64,000 bases of DNA from Pseudomonas sp. Root71 (GTDB lineage: Bacteria; Pseudomonadota; Gammaproteobacteria; Pseudomonadales; Pseudomonadaceae): NCBI RefSeq assembly GCF_001429045.1, contig NZ_LMHY01000030.1, forward strand, positions 62,001 to 126,000, read 5' to 3'. Below, piece by piece: positions 1 to 9,633 of the stretch; the stretch's first letter is position 1; each line of letters begins with the position of its first letter. A program made the translations under genes and the position numbers. Below the pieces are notes generated by a model. It was given only the letters and a program-made list of their open reading frames with translations. It searched no databases and was not told the DNA's origin.

Positions 1-744
1 ACCGTCGATCAGGTAGGCAGGAGTGGACATGCGTTCTGCCAATTCGCGCAAGCGATTGGAGTTGGAGCTGTTCGGGCTGCCGACCACCAGCACCACGTCG
101 CACTCGTCCGCCAGTTGCTTGACCGCATCCTGACGGTTTTGCGTGGCGTAGCAAATGTCGTCCTTGCGCGGTCCACCGATGGCCGGAAAGCGCGAACGCA
201 GGGCGTCGATAACACGACTGGTATCGTCCATCGACAGCGTGGTCTGGGTCACGAAGGCGAGCTTTTCAGGGTTGTTCACCTGCAACGCCGCGACATCCTT
301 CTCGTCTTCGACCAGGTAGATCGCGCCGCCATTGCCGCCATCGTACTGGCCCATGGTGCCTTCGACTTCCGGGTGACCGGCGTGGCCGATCAGAATGCAC
401 TCTCGGCCGTCACGGCTGTAGCGCGCCACTTCGATGTGGACTTTGGTCACCAGCGGGCACGTGGCGTCGAACACTTTCAGCCCACGACCAGCCGCTTCGC
501 TGCGCACGGCCTGGGAAACGCCGTGGGCACTGAAGATCACGATGACGTCGTCCGGCACCTGATCCAGTTCTTCAACGAAGATCGCTCCACGGGAGCGCAG
601 GTCTTCGACGACAAATTTGTTGTGGACCACTTCGTGGCGTACATAGATCGGCGGCCCGAAGACTTCCAGGGCGCGGTTGACGATTTCGATCGCACGGTCC
701 ACACCGGCGCAGAAGCCACGGGGGTTGGCGAGTTTGATTTGCAT
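1..744 (-). CDS. ispH: 4-hydroxy-3-methylbut-2-enyl diphosphate reductase, 3' end cut by window edge
   Basis: Last enzyme of the MEP pathway, a cytosolic 4Fe-4S reductase making IPP and DMAPP. Reading leftwards from the ATG at 742-744 gives MQIKLANPRGFCAGVDRA. The cluster ligands C12 and C96 (in DATCPLV) and a third Cys in DDICYATQ are present, as are the substrate-binding histidines H41 and H74 and the IGHAGHPEVEGT motif. About 248 codons are visible; the family is about 315 residues, so roughly 65 C-terminal residues lie outside the window. It is the distal gene of the ileS-lspA-fkpB-ispH block, 101 nt after fkpB, with a REP palindrome in that gap. Confidence 0.96.
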   Translation of the reverse strand, partial: MQIKLANPRGFCAGVDRAIEIVNRALEVFGPPIYVRHEVVHNKFVVEDLRSRGAIFVEELDQVPDDVIVIFSAHGVSQAVRSEAAGRGLKVFDATCPLVTKVHIEVARYSRDGRECILIGHAGHPEVEGTMGQYDGGNGGAIYLVEDEKDVAALQVNNPEKLAFVTQTTLSMDDTSRVIDALRSRFPAIGGPRKDDICYATQNRQDAVKQLADECDVVLVVGSPNSSNSNRLRELAERMSTPAYLIDG

Positions 745-796
745 GCTGTGCCTCGTGTCTTGCGCGCAAGAAATAGCGAAAACTGTAGAAACTAAC

Positions 797-824
797 TGTG
801 GGAGCGAGCAAGCCCGCTCCCACA
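797..824. repeat. REP-type palindrome between fkpB and ispH
   Basis: A single compact palindrome with tgtgggagcg and cgctcccaca arms and a very short centre. It belongs to the same family as the other REPs in the window. It could attenuate transcription or protect the 3' end of the upstream mRNA, but it does not have a U-tract on the coding strand. Confidence 0.8.
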
Positions 825-845
825 TTTTTGACCGTGTCCGGTCAG

Positions 846-1298
846 TTACAGCGCTTTGACGGAAATGATTTCCACGTCAAAGGTCAAGGTCTTGCCCGCC
901 AGCGGGTGGTTGAAGTCGATGGTCACTTGCGCGTCATCGAACTCTTTGACCACGCCCGGCAATTCAGTATTGGCCGCATCGTTGAAGATCACCAGCAAAC
1001 CAGGCGACAGTTCCATGTCCTGGAACTGGGAACGCGGGATGATCTGCACGTTTTGCGGGTTCGGCTGGCCGAAAGCGTTTTCCGGCTCGATGCTCAGCGT
1101 ACGCTTGTCACCGGCCTTGAAACCGAACAGCGCCGCTTCGAAACCTGGCAACAGGTTGCCATCACCGACCTTGAAGGTCGCCGGGGCTTTGTCGAAAGTG
1201 CTGTCCACCGTGTCGCCGTTCTCCAGGCGCAATGCGAAATGCAAGGTGACTTCCGTGTTCTGGCCGATGCGTTGTTCAGCCAATACCTGTTCAGTCAT
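846..1298 (-). CDS. fkpB: FKBP-type peptidyl-prolyl isomerase (SlpA/FkpB)
   Basis: 150 residues from the ATG at 1296-1298 (MTEQVLAEQRIG). A longer in-frame extension runs back into lspA, but the internal ATG gives the family length and overlaps lspA by 8 nt, as is typical of translational coupling. The sequence shows the SlyD/SlpA-like FKBP core (LENGDTVDSTF, LLPGFEAALFGFKAGD) and an insert-in-flap region with FGQPNP. The predicted role is proline isomerisation and chaperoning in the cytosol. Its place after lspA and before ispH is conserved in many proteobacteria. Confidence 0.95.
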   Translation of the reverse strand: MTEQVLAEQRIGQNTEVTLHFALRLENGDTVDSTFDKAPATFKVGDGNLLPGFEAALFGFKAGDKRTLSIEPENAFGQPNPQNVQIIPRSQFQDMELSPGLLVIFNDAANTELPGVVKEFDDAQVTIDFNHPLAGKTLTFDVEIISVKAL

Positions 1299-1803
1299 GA
1301 ACGGTTTCTCCGGTCTTTTTACTTTTGAACATATCCAGTGCCAGCATGACAGCACCAACAGTAATGGCACTGTCGGCAAAGTTGAACGCCGGGAAGTGCC
1401 AGCGGTTCTGCCAATGCACCAGAATGAAATCGATCACATGGCCCAGGGCAATGCGGTCATACAGATTGCCCAGCGCGCCACCGAGCACCAGTGCCAGCGC
1501 AACCGCCAGCCAGGTCTCGTTGCGGCCCAGACGCTTGAGCCACACCACCAGCACCGCACTGACCACGATAGCGATCAACGCGAACAGCCAGCGCTGCCAG
1601 CCGGAGCTGTCAGCCAGGAAGCTGAACGCCGCGCCAGTGTTGTAGGCCAGGGTCCAGCTGAACAAATCGGGAATCACCACGATTTGCTGATACATCTCGA
1701 GCTTGCCTTCAAAGTAGAACTTGCTGGCCTGGTCGATGACCAGGACCAGCAGACTCAACCAAAGCCAGCTCAGCCGTCCGAAACGGCCAACGGCATTAGG
1801 CAT
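1291..1803 (-). CDS. lspA: Lipoprotein signal peptidase II
   Basis: 170-residue inner-membrane aspartyl protease that cleaves prolipoproteins before the lipidated cysteine. Four hydrophobic segments are visible (about 12-25, 70-88, 98-112 and 145-160). The catalytic aspartates are in GHVIDF (D125) and FNFADSAI (D144), with the conserved GNLYDR motif just upstream of the first. It overlaps the end of ileS by 8 nt and the start of fkpB by 8 nt, so the three genes are probably co-translated. Its substrates should include the 609-residue lipoprotein encoded at 15895. Confidence 0.97.
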   Translation of the reverse strand: MPNAVGRFGRLSWLWLSLLVLVIDQASKFYFEGKLEMYQQIVVIPDLFSWTLAYNTGAAFSFLADSSGWQRWLFALIAIVVSAVLVVWLKRLGRNETWLAVALALVLGGALGNLYDRIALGHVIDFILVHWQNRWHFPAFNFADSAITVGAVMLALDMFKSKKTGETVHD

Positions 1804-4627
1804 AATGACGGACCTCGCCAGCGCCGCTGATGTTGTCGACGCAACGGCCGCAGATTTCCGGGTGCTCCGGGTTCACGCCGACGTCTTCACGGCAGTGCCA
1901 GCAACGAGCGCACTTGGCGTGGCTCGACTTGACGATCTTCAGCTTCAGGCCGCTGACTTCGGTGACCACGGCATCGGCCGGTGCTTGCACCAGCGGTGCA
2001 ACAGCAGCGGTCGAAGTGATCAGTACGAAGCGCAGTTCGTTGCTCAGTTTGGCCAGGTCGGCGGTCAGTGCGTCTTCGGCGAACAGCGTCACTTCGGCCT
2101 GCAGGTTGCCACCGACGGCCTTGGCGGCACGCTGGATTTCCATTTCCTTGTTGACCGCAACCTTCACGGCCATGATCCGGTCCCAATACGCGCGACCCAG
2201 TTCGAAGCCTTCCGGCAATTCGGTCAGGCCTTCGTACCAGGTGTTGAGCATCACCGATTCGTTACGCTCACCCGGCAGGTATTGCCACAGCTCGTCAGCG
2301 GTGAAGGCCAGGATCGGTGCGATCCAGCGAACCAGCGCTTCGCAGATGTGAAACAGCGCGGTTTGCGCCGAACGGCGGGCCTTGCTGTTCGCGCCAGTGG
2401 TGTACTGACGGTCCTTGATGATGTCGAGGTAGAAGCCGCCCAGTTCCTGCACGCAGAAGTTGTGGATCTTCGAGTACACGTTCCAGAAGCGGTATTCGCC
2501 GTAGTGCTCTTGCAGCTCGCGCTGCAGCAGCAGGGTACGGTCCACGGCCCAACGGTCCAGAGCCAGCATTTCTTCGGCCGGCAGCAGGTCGGTGGCCGGG
2601 TTGAAGCCGGTCAGGTTCGAAAGCAGGAAGCGCGCGGTATTACGAATACGCCGGTAGGCGTCCGCACTGCGTTGCAGGATCTGCTCGGAAACCGCCATTT
2701 CGCCCGAATAGTCGGTCGAAGCGACCCACAGACGCATGATGTCGGCGCCCAGGGTATCGTTGACTTTCTGCGGAGCAATCACGTTGCCCAGGGACTTGGA
2801 CATCTTGCGGCCGGACTCGTCGACGGTGAAGCCGTGGGTCAGCAGCTCGCGATACGGCGCGTGATTGTCGATGGCGCAACCGGTCAGCAGCGACGAGTGG
2901 AACCAGCCACGGTGTTGGTCCGAACCTTCCAGGTACAGGTCGGCGCGCGGGCCGGTTTCGTGGCCCATCGGGTGCGAACCGCGCAGGACGTGCCAGTGCG
3001 TGGTGCCCGAGTCGAACCAGACGTCCAGGGTGTCGCTGATCTTGTCGTACTGCGGCGCTTCATCGCCCAGCAACTCGGCGGCGTCCAGCTTGAACCAGGC
3101 CTCGATGCCTTCGACTTCAACGCGCTTGGCCACGATTTCCATCAGCTCGACGGTACGTGGGTGCAGCTCGCCGCTTTCCTTGTTCAGGAAGAACGGGATC
3201 GGCACGCCCCAGTTGCGCTGGCGGGAAATGCACCAGTCCGGGCGGTTGGCGATCATCGAGTGCAGGCGCGCCTGACCCCAGGCCGGAACGAACTGTGTTT
3301 CTTCGATGGCTTTGAGCGAGCGCTGACGCAGGGTGTCGCCGGTGGTCGGCTGCTTGTCCATACCGATGAACCACTGCGCGGTGGCGCGGTAGATCAGTGG
3401 GGTCTTGTGGCGCCAGCAGTGCATGTAGCTGTGTTCGATAATAGTGGTGTGCAGCAGCGCACCGACTTCGGTCAGCTTGTCGACGATGGCCGGGTTGGCC
3501 TTCCAGATGAACTGGCCGCCGAAGAATTCCAGCGAGGTCGCGTACACGCCGTTGCTTTGGACCGGATTGAGGATGTCATCGTTGACCATGCCGTACTTCT
3601 TGCAGGTCACGAAGTCGTCCACACCGTAGGCCGGAGCGGAGTGAACCACACCGGTGCCGGCGCCCAGTTCAACGTAGTCGGCCAGGTAAACTGGCGACAG
3701 ACGGTCGTAGAACGGGTGACGGAAGTTGATCAGCTCCAGCGCTTTACCGGTGGTGGTCGCAATGACCGAACCTTCCAGCGAGTAGCGCGCCAGGCACGAC
3801 TCGACCAGCTCTTCAGCCAGTACCAGCAGCTTGTCGCCGACGTCGACCAGGGCGTAGTTGAATTCCGGGTGAACGTTCAACGCCTGGTTGGCCGGGATGG
3901 TCCACGGGGTGGTGGTCCAGATCACGATCGAGGCAGGCTTGGCCAGCGATGGCAGGCCGAAGGCGGCAGCCAGTTGGGCTTCATCGGCAATCGGGAACGC
4001 CACGTCGATGGTCGAGGACTTCTTGTTCTCGTACTCGACTTCCGCTTCGGCCAGGGCCGAACCGCAGTCGAAACACCAGTTCACAGGCTTCAGGCCCTTG
4101 AACACGAAACCACCCTTGACGATTTCGGCCAAGGCACGGATTTCACCGGCCTCGTTCTTGAAGTCCATGGTCTTGTACGGGTTGGCGAAGTCGCCCAGCA
4201 CGCCGAGACGGATGAACTCGGACTTCTGCCCTTCGATCTGCTCGGTGGCGTAGGCCCGGCACAGTTCGCGGGTCTTGTCCGCGCCCAGGTTCTTGCCGTG
4301 GGTCACTTCGACCTTGTGCTCGATCGGCAGGCCGTGGCAGTCCCAGCCCGGAACATAAGGCGCGTCGAAGCCCGACAGGGTCTTCGAACGGATGATCATG
4401 TCCTTGAGAATCTTGTTCAGCGCATGACCGATGTGAATCGAGCCGTTGGCGTACGGAGGGCCGTCGTGCAATACGAACTTCGGACGATCCTTGCCAATCT
4501 CGCGCAACTTTCCGTACAGGCCAATACTGTCCCAGCGCTGCAGGATCTGCGGTTCGCGCTGTGGCAGGCCGGCCTTCATTGGGAAGGCGGTGTCCGGAAG
4601 GTTTAGCGTGGCTTTATAGTCGGTCAT
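1796..4627 (-). CDS. ileS: Isoleucyl-tRNA synthetase
   Basis: 943 residues, the normal bacterial type I length. Class Ia signatures are the HIGH motif at residues 65-68 (NGSIHIGHALNK) and the KMSKS motif in GRKMSKSLGN. The editing domain lies between them, and a C-terminal zinc-binding region has four Cys (CARCWHC and CGRC). It charges tRNA-Ile. It lies 13 nt downstream of ribF and overlaps lspA at its 3' end. A very long open frame on the plus strand across this gene is an antisense shadow produced by high-GC codon bias. Confidence 0.98.
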   Translation of the reverse strand: MTDYKATLNLPDTAFPMKAGLPQREPQILQRWDSIGLYGKLREIGKDRPKFVLHDGPPYANGSIHIGHALNKILKDMIIRSKTLSGFDAPYVPGWDCHGLPIEHKVEVTHGKNLGADKTRELCRAYATEQIEGQKSEFIRLGVLGDFANPYKTMDFKNEAGEIRALAEIVKGGFVFKGLKPVNWCFDCGSALAEAEVEYENKKSSTIDVAFPIADEAQLAAAFGLPSLAKPASIVIWTTTPWTIPANQALNVHPEFNYALVDVGDKLLVLAEELVESCLARYSLEGSVIATTTGKALELINFRHPFYDRLSPVYLADYVELGAGTGVVHSAPAYGVDDFVTCKKYGMVNDDILNPVQSNGVYATSLEFFGGQFIWKANPAIVDKLTEVGALLHTTIIEHSYMHCWRHKTPLIYRATAQWFIGMDKQPTTGDTLRQRSLKAIEETQFVPAWGQARLHSMIANRPDWCISRQRNWGVPIPFFLNKESGELHPRTVELMEIVAKRVEVEGIEAWFKLDAAELLGDEAPQYDKISDTLDVWFDSGTTHWHVLRGSHPMGHETGPRADLYLEGSDQHRGWFHSSLLTGCAIDNHAPYRELLTHGFTVDESGRKMSKSLGNVIAPQKVNDTLGADIMRLWVASTDYSGEMAVSEQILQRSADAYRRIRNTARFLLSNLTGFNPATDLLPAEEMLALDRWAVDRTLLLQRELQEHYGEYRFWNVYSKIHNFCVQELGGFYLDIIKDRQYTTGANSKARRSAQTALFHICEALVRWIAPILAFTADELWQYLPGERNESVMLNTWYEGLTELPEGFELGRAYWDRIMAVKVAVNKEMEIQRAAKAVGGNLQAEVTLFAEDALTADLAKLSNELRFVLITSTAAVAPLVQAPADAVVTEVSGLKLKIVKSSHAKCARCWHCREDVGVNPEHPEICGRCVDNISGAGEVRHYA

Positions 4628-4640
4628 TTAAGGCTCTTCA

Positions 4641-5579
4641 TTAGCGATGGGCGCTAGGTGCGGCTAGTGCACGGGCGGCGGCGACATCCGCGTTGATCGC
4701 CGTTTTCAACGCCTCCAGAGAGGCGAAACGCTGCTCTTCGCGCAGCTTGTGGTGGAAAACCACCGTTAAACGCCGGTCATACAGATCGCCGGCAAAATCT
4801 AAAAGATGCACTTCCAGGTGGGCTTTGCCATCACCTTGAACCGTGGGCCGCACGCCAATGTTGGCGACGCCGGGCCAGGTCTTGCCGTCGATCTCGACAT
4901 CCACCAGGTAAACCCCGGTGAGCGGCACGCGACGGCGCTTGAGTTGAATATTGGCAGTGGGCGTACCCAACTGCCGGGCCAGCTTCTGGCCATGCAATAC
5001 GCGACCGGCGATCCGGTACGGCCGCCCGAGCAGGCGTTCGGCCAGGGCGAAATCCGCGGCGGCCAGGGCATTTCGAACTTGCGTGCTGCTGACCCGGATG
5101 CCATCGAGTTCGACGGTTTGTGCCGCTTCGACGGTAAAACCCTGAAGGGTGCCTGCCTGTAGCAGGAAATCGAAATCTCCCGCGCGGTCACAGCCGAAAC
5201 GGAAGTCGTCACCGACCTCCAGATGCTGCACGCCAAGGCCATCCACCAGAATGGTATCGACGAATTCACTGGCACTGAGCTTGCTCAGGCGCTGGTTGAA
5301 AGCCAGGCAAAGCACACGGTCGACGCCTTCGGCGGCCAACAATTGCAGCTTGTCCCGCAGGCGGGCCAGACGGGCCGGCGCGGTGTCCGGAGCGAAGAAC
5401 TCCCGCGGCTGCGGCTCGAAAATCACCACGCAACTGGGCACGCCCAACTCGAGCGCACGCTCACGCAGGCGCGCCAGGATAGCCTGGTGGCCACGGTGAA
5501 CACCGTCAAAGTTGCCAATAGTGGCGACACAGCCCCGATGCTGGGGGCGCAGATTGTGGAGGCCTCGAACCAGCTGCAT
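4641..5579 (-). CDS. ribF: Bifunctional riboflavin kinase / FAD synthetase
   Basis: 312 residues from the ATG at 5577-5579 (MQLVRGLHNLRP); an upstream extension of the frame looks like leader, not protein. The N-terminal nucleotidyltransferase part has TIGNFDGVHRGH (about residues 20-31). The C-terminal riboflavin kinase part has the GTPTANI motif. It converts riboflavin to FMN and FAD in the cytosol. It lies 129 nt after murJ and directly upstream of ileS, the standard proteobacterial arrangement. Confidence 0.97.
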   Translation of the reverse strand: MQLVRGLHNLRPQHRGCVATIGNFDGVHRGHQAILARLRERALELGVPSCVVIFEPQPREFFAPDTAPARLARLRDKLQLLAAEGVDRVLCLAFNQRLSKLSASEFVDTILVDGLGVQHLEVGDDFRFGCDRAGDFDFLLQAGTLQGFTVEAAQTVELDGIRVSSTQVRNALAAADFALAERLLGRPYRIAGRVLHGQKLARQLGTPTANIQLKRRRVPLTGVYLVDVEIDGKTWPGVANIGVRPTVQGDGKAHLEVHLLDFAGDLYDRRLTVVFHHKLREEQRFASLEALKTAINADVAAARALAAPSAHR

Positions 5580-5708
5580 AACGCGCTTCTTGCTCATAAA
5601 GTGGTCGATTATAACCACACCCGGCGGCCGACGACAGGCAACACCGTAACCCAAAGTGATCGAGCCGACAAAACCGCCGGCTCGCCCGTGTTTATCGAGG
5701 CCAGAACC

Positions 5709-7247
5709 TCAGCCCAGCGCCTTGCGATTGAAGTCGCGCAAACGAAAGCCCATCAACACTAACATGCCGAAATAAGCCACCACACCGGCAACGACCAAGG
5801 CACCCAGGCGCAGGAAACGCTCAAGCATCTGCCCCTCGCCCCAGGCCGGCATGAAATGCATCCCGGCCAGCAATACGCCCGACATCACCGATACCGCGAT
5901 CACCAGTTTCAAGCCGAACTTCGCCCAGCCCGGTTGTGGCTGGTACATCTGCTGCTTGCGCAGTTGATAGAACAGCAACCCCGCATTCAAGCAGGCACCA
6001 GCGCTGATAGCCAGAGCCAGGCCGGCGTGGGCCAGCGGTCCGATCAACATCAGGTTGAACAGCTGGGTGACCACCAGGGTGAAAATCGCGATTTTTACCG
6101 GCGTGCGGATGTTTTGTTGCGCATAAAAGCCCGGCGCCAGCACTTTGATCACGATAATCCCGAGCAAACCGACGGAGTAGGCGATCAACGCGCGCTGGGT
6201 CATCGCCGCATCATGGGCATCGAACTGACCGTACTGGAACAGCGAAACCGTCAACGGCTCGGCCAGAATCCCCAGCGCCAGGGCGCAAGGCAATACCAGC
6301 ACGAAGCATAGGCGCAGGCCCCAATCGAGGATGCGCGAGTATTCGTGACGATCCTTGCTGGCGTAGGTCTTGGCCAGGGTCGGCAACAGAATCGTCCCCA
6401 ACGCCACGCCCAGCACGCCGGAAGGCAGTTCCATCAAGCGGTCGGCGTAGTACATCCAGGACACGGACCCGGCAACCAGGAACGAAGCGAAGATGGTGTT
6501 GATGATCAGCGAGATCTGACTCACCGAGACACCGAGGATGGCTGGCAGCATCTGCTTCATTACGCGCCAGACGCCGGTGTCGCGCAGGCTCAGGCGCGGC
6601 AGCACCAGCATGCCGATTTTTTTCAGGTGCGGCAGCTGGTAGAGCAACTGCGCCAGGCCACCTGCCAGAACCGCCCAGCCGAGCGCCATTACGGGCGGAT
6701 CGAAGTACGGCGTGAGGAACAACGCAAAAATAATCATGCTGACGTTGAGCAGCGTCGGCACGAATGCCGGGACCGAAAAACGGTTCCAGGTGTTGAGGAT
6801 CGCGCCCGCCAGCGACGACAGGGAAATCAGCAATATGTAGGGAAAGGTCACCCGCAACAGGCTGGAAGTGAGCTCGAATTTTTCCGGGGTATCGGTAAAA
6901 CCCGGCGCAGTGACCCAGATGACCCACGGCGCGGCGATCATGCCCAACACCGTGACCAGCGCCAGTACCAGCGTCAGCAGGCCCGAGACATAGGCAATGA
7001 ATGTGCGGGTCGCCTCTTCACCCTTCTGGCTTTTGTATTCTGCAAGAATCGGCACGAATGCCTGGGAAAACGCCCCTTCGGCAAAGATCCGCCGCAACAG
7101 ATTGGGCAATTTGAAGGCGATAAAGAAGGCGTCAGTCGCCATTCCCGCGCCAAATGTTCGCGCAATGAGGGTGTCGCGAACAAACCCCAGAACCCGGGAA
7201 AGCATCGTGATAGAGCTGACGGCGGCCAACGATTTGAGCAGATTCAT
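5709..7247 (-). CDS. murJ: Lipid II flippase MurJ (MviN)
   Basis: 512 residues with about 14 predicted membrane segments, starting MNLLKSLAAVSSITMLSRVLGFVRDTLIARTFGAG, the characteristic MATE-like MviN/MurJ start. It moves lipid II across the inner membrane for peptidoglycan synthesis. It is first in the minus-strand block with ribF and ileS and divergent from rpsT, with about 250 nt between the two starts. No lesions are seen. Confidence 0.97.
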   Translation of the reverse strand: MNLLKSLAAVSSITMLSRVLGFVRDTLIARTFGAGMATDAFFIAFKLPNLLRRIFAEGAFSQAFVPILAEYKSQKGEEATRTFIAYVSGLLTLVLALVTVLGMIAAPWVIWVTAPGFTDTPEKFELTSSLLRVTFPYILLISLSSLAGAILNTWNRFSVPAFVPTLLNVSMIIFALFLTPYFDPPVMALGWAVLAGGLAQLLYQLPHLKKIGMLVLPRLSLRDTGVWRVMKQMLPAILGVSVSQISLIINTIFASFLVAGSVSWMYYADRLMELPSGVLGVALGTILLPTLAKTYASKDRHEYSRILDWGLRLCFVLVLPCALALGILAEPLTVSLFQYGQFDAHDAAMTQRALIAYSVGLLGIIVIKVLAPGFYAQQNIRTPVKIAIFTLVVTQLFNLMLIGPLAHAGLALAISAGACLNAGLLFYQLRKQQMYQPQPGWAKFGLKLVIAVSVMSGVLLAGMHFMPAWGEGQMLERFLRLGALVVAGVVAYFGMLVLMGFRLRDFNRKALG

Positions 7248-7499
7248 GGAAAGAGTTTGTGCCTGTCGATAAACAGCAGGCGAACTACGCGCCTACTTAT
7301 GCGATACTCCGCGCCGCAACAGCACAGAGCCAAAGCTCGCGAGTTTACAGGTCGCACGCTGGAAAGAAATCTCCAAGCTTGCTTCACCTACCACTTAGCG
7401 GAACGTCTCAACCGCCCTTGACAAGACCTCAACTCATCGGCATGATTCGCGGCCTATTTTGTTTGCTATTTCCTAAAAAGTCTTTCGAGGAGCTCGACG

Positions 7500-7778
7500 G
7501 TGGCCAACTCACCTTCCGCCAAAAAACGTGCAAAACAGGCTGAGAAGCGTCGCAGCCACAACGCCAGCCTGCGTTCCATGGTTCGTACCTACATCAAGAA
7601 TGTAGTTAAGGCCATCGACGCAAAAGACGCTGAAAAAGCTCAAGCTGCATACGTTCTGGCTGTGCCAGTTATCGACCGTATGGCCGATAAAGGCATCATC
7701 CACAAGAACAAGGCTGCTCGCCATAAGAGCCGTTTGAATGGCCACGTTAAGGCCCTGAACGTTGCCGCTGCTGCCTAA
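7500..7778 (+). CDS. rpsT: 30S ribosomal protein S20
   Basis: 92 residues, very basic (MANSPSAKKRAKQAEKRRSHNASLRSMVRTYIKNV), the classical S20 sequence. The start is GTG at 7500, set by an AGGAG element about 8 nt upstream and by the conserved second residue Ala. It is a single-gene transcription unit with a strong terminator 14 nt after the stop. Non-ATG starts are common in S20 genes, where they serve translational self-control. Confidence 0.98.
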   Translation: MANSPSAKKRAKQAEKRRSHNASLRSMVRTYIKNVVKAIDAKDAEKAQAAYVLAVPVIDRMADKGIIHKNKAARHKSRLNGHVKALNVAAAA

Positions 7779-7792
7779 GCGACTCGTTCATT

Positions 7793-7820
7793 AAAAAACC
7801 GACCTCAGGGTCGGTTTTTT
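7793..7820 (+). terminator. Rho-independent terminator of rpsT
   Basis: Stem ACCGACC / GGTCGGT with loop TCAG, followed by a run of six T, preceded by a matching A run. Confidence 0.93.
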
Positions 7821-7855
7821 ATTGCCTGCGATTCAGTGAATTCGACGCAAAAAAA

Positions 7856-7883
7856 TGTGAGAGCGAGCCTGCTCGCCCCCACA
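7856..7883. repeat. Short REP-type palindrome
   Basis: Degenerate single palindrome with gagcgagcctgctcgc at its core, between convergent rpsT and creA. It is the same repeat family as the longer pairs elsewhere but has a mismatched outer stem. Confidence 0.65.
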
Positions 7884-7900
7884 ACTCTGATTGTGTGAAA

Positions 7901-8365
7901 TTACTGAGTGTGGGCCCACGGCAAAATCGGAATCGCCGTCACCGCATTCTGCGGACTGCCCTCGATCAGGCGATCGCTGTACACCAGATACACCAGCGTA
8001 TTACGCTTCTTGTCGAGGAAACGCACCACCTGCATGGTCTTGAACACCAGGGACGTGCGCTCCTTGAACACCTCGTCGCCATCCTTGAGCTCACCCTTGA
8101 AGCTGATAGGCCCGACCTGCCGGCAAGCGATAGACGCTTCAGCACGATCCTCGGCCAAACCAAGACCCCCCTTCACCCCACCGGTCTTGGCGCGCGACAG
8201 ATAGCAGGTCACACCATCAACCTTGGGATCATCAAAGGCCTCGACCACGATCCGGTCATTCGGCCCGACGAACTTGAACACCGTCGACACCTGACCAATC
8301 TCTTCGGCCGAAGCCAACAGCGGCATCGCCAACAGCAACCCCAACAACCCTTTTGCCACGCGCAT
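7901..8365 (-). CDS. creA: CreA family periplasmic protein
   Basis: 154 residues with an N-terminal signal peptide (MRVAKGLLGLLLAMPLLASA, cleavage likely near residue 20). It matches the CreA family by IGQVSTVFKFVGPNDRIVVEAFDDPKVDGVTCYLSRA-type content and by the conserved central Cys residues (CYLSRA, IACRQVG). Its biochemical function is unknown; the name comes from the E. coli creABCD locus, but no creBCD genes are nearby. It ends convergent with rpsT and lies 12 nt downstream of proB, so it is probably co-transcribed with it. Confidence 0.9.
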   Translation of the reverse strand: MRVAKGLLGLLLAMPLLASAEEIGQVSTVFKFVGPNDRIVVEAFDDPKVDGVTCYLSRAKTGGVKGGLGLAEDRAEASIACRQVGPISFKGELKDGDEVFKERTSLVFKTMQVVRFLDKKRNTLVYLVYSDRLIEGSPQNAVTAIPILPWAHTQ

Positions 8366-8377
8366 TCAGGTATTCCT

Positions 8378-9496
8378 TCAGACCAGGATCAGGTTATCGC
8401 GGTGAACCAGTTCCGGTTCCGCCATGTAACCCAACAGACCGACAATCGCCTCGGACGACTGACCGATGATTTTTTGCGCTTCCAGCGCACTGTAGTTGGC
8501 CAGGCCACGGGCAATTTCACGACCGTCAGGCGCCACGCAGACCACCATCTCACCGCGACGGAAGCTGCCCTGGACCAACTTGACCCCAACCGGCAGCAAA
8601 CTTTTGTTGCCCTGGGACAACGCCATCACTGCACCCGCATCCAGCACCAGAGTGCCACGGGTTTGCAGATGACCGGCCAGCCACTGCTTGCGCGCCGCCA
8701 GCATGCCGCGCTCCGGCGACAGCAAGGTGCCGATGCGCTCGCCCGCCTTGAGGCGATCCAGCACACGCTCGATGCGCCCACCAACGATGATGGTGTGAGC
8801 GCCGGAACGGGCCGCCAGACGCGCAGCACGCAACTTGGTCTGCATGCCGCCACGCCCCAGCGCACCACCAGTACCGCCCGCCACCGCATCGAGCGCCGGA
8901 TCATCGGCACGCGCCTCGTAAATCAGCTGGGCATCCGGATTATTGCGCGGATCGGCGTCGAACATGCCGTCGCGATCCGTCAGGATCACCAACAGGTCAG
9001 CCTCGACCAGATTCGCCACCAGCGCCGCGAGCGTGTCGTTGTCGCCAAAACGGATTTCGTCGGTGACCACGGTGTCATTCTCGTTGATCACCGGAATAAC
9101 CTTCAGCTCGACCAGCGCACGCAAGGTGCTGCGGGCGTTCAGGTAGCGCTTGCGATCGGACAAGTCGTCGTGAGTCAGGAGAATCTGCGCGGTATGCCGG
9201 CCATGCTCGGCAAAGCTCGACTCCCAGGCCTGCACCAACCCCATCTGACCGATTGCGGCGGCTGCCTGAAGCTCGTGCATCGCACTGGGTCGCGAGGTCC
9301 AGCCCAAACGGCTCATGCCGGCCGCCACCGCCCCGGAGGACACCAGCACCAGTTCGACACCCGCCTCATGCAAGGCCACCATCTGCTCAACCCAGACACC
9401 CATTGCCGCGCGATCCAGGCCTTTGCCGTCCGCCGTCAGCAAAGCGCTGCCGATCTTCACGACCCAACGCTGCGCACCTGTCACCTTGCTCCGCAT
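8378..9496 (-). CDS. proB: Glutamate 5-kinase
   Basis: 372 residues from the ATG at 9494-9496 (MRSKVTGAQRWVVKIGSALLTADGKGLD); the frame stays open for 13 more codons upstream but the family starts here. It has an amino-acid kinase domain (residues 10-250) with VVKIGSALLT and the INENDTVV substrate loop, then a C-terminal PUA domain (about 275-360). It performs the first step of proline synthesis, phosphorylating glutamate, and is usually feedback-inhibited by proline. proA is not adjacent. Confidence 0.97.
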   Translation of the reverse strand: MRSKVTGAQRWVVKIGSALLTADGKGLDRAAMGVWVEQMVALHEAGVELVLVSSGAVAAGMSRLGWTSRPSAMHELQAAAAIGQMGLVQAWESSFAEHGRHTAQILLTHDDLSDRKRYLNARSTLRALVELKVIPVINENDTVVTDEIRFGDNDTLAALVANLVEADLLVILTDRDGMFDADPRNNPDAQLIYEARADDPALDAVAGGTGGALGRGGMQTKLRAARLAARSGAHTIIVGGRIERVLDRLKAGERIGTLLSPERGMLAARKQWLAGHLQTRGTLVLDAGAVMALSQGNKSLLPVGVKLVQGSFRRGEMVVCVAPDGREIARGLANYSALEAQKIIGQSSEAIVGLLGYMAEPELVHRDNLILV

Positions 9497-9589
9497 CATC
9501 TTCAACCTTAGCTTGAGGGCAACGCGACCTAGCACTGCCCGTGACGTTATTCGTGGTTACTCGTGACCAACAATCGATTTCCAGATACC

Positions 9590-9616
9590 AAAACGCCGCT
9601 CGATTGAGCGGCGCTT
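9590..9616 (-). terminator. Terminator downstream of obgE
   Basis: Minus-strand hairpin GCCGCTC aatc GAGCGGC followed by TTTTGG, between obgE and proB. It suggests that obgE and proB are at least partly separate transcription units. Confidence 0.75.
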
Positions 9617-9633
9617 AAGTTTATCGCAACGAA

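Noticed and set aside
1721..4606. Plus-strand open frame of about 960 codons
   Set aside because: Antisense shadow of ileS, which has complete HIGH/KMSKS motifs; high-GC codon bias keeps antisense frames open.
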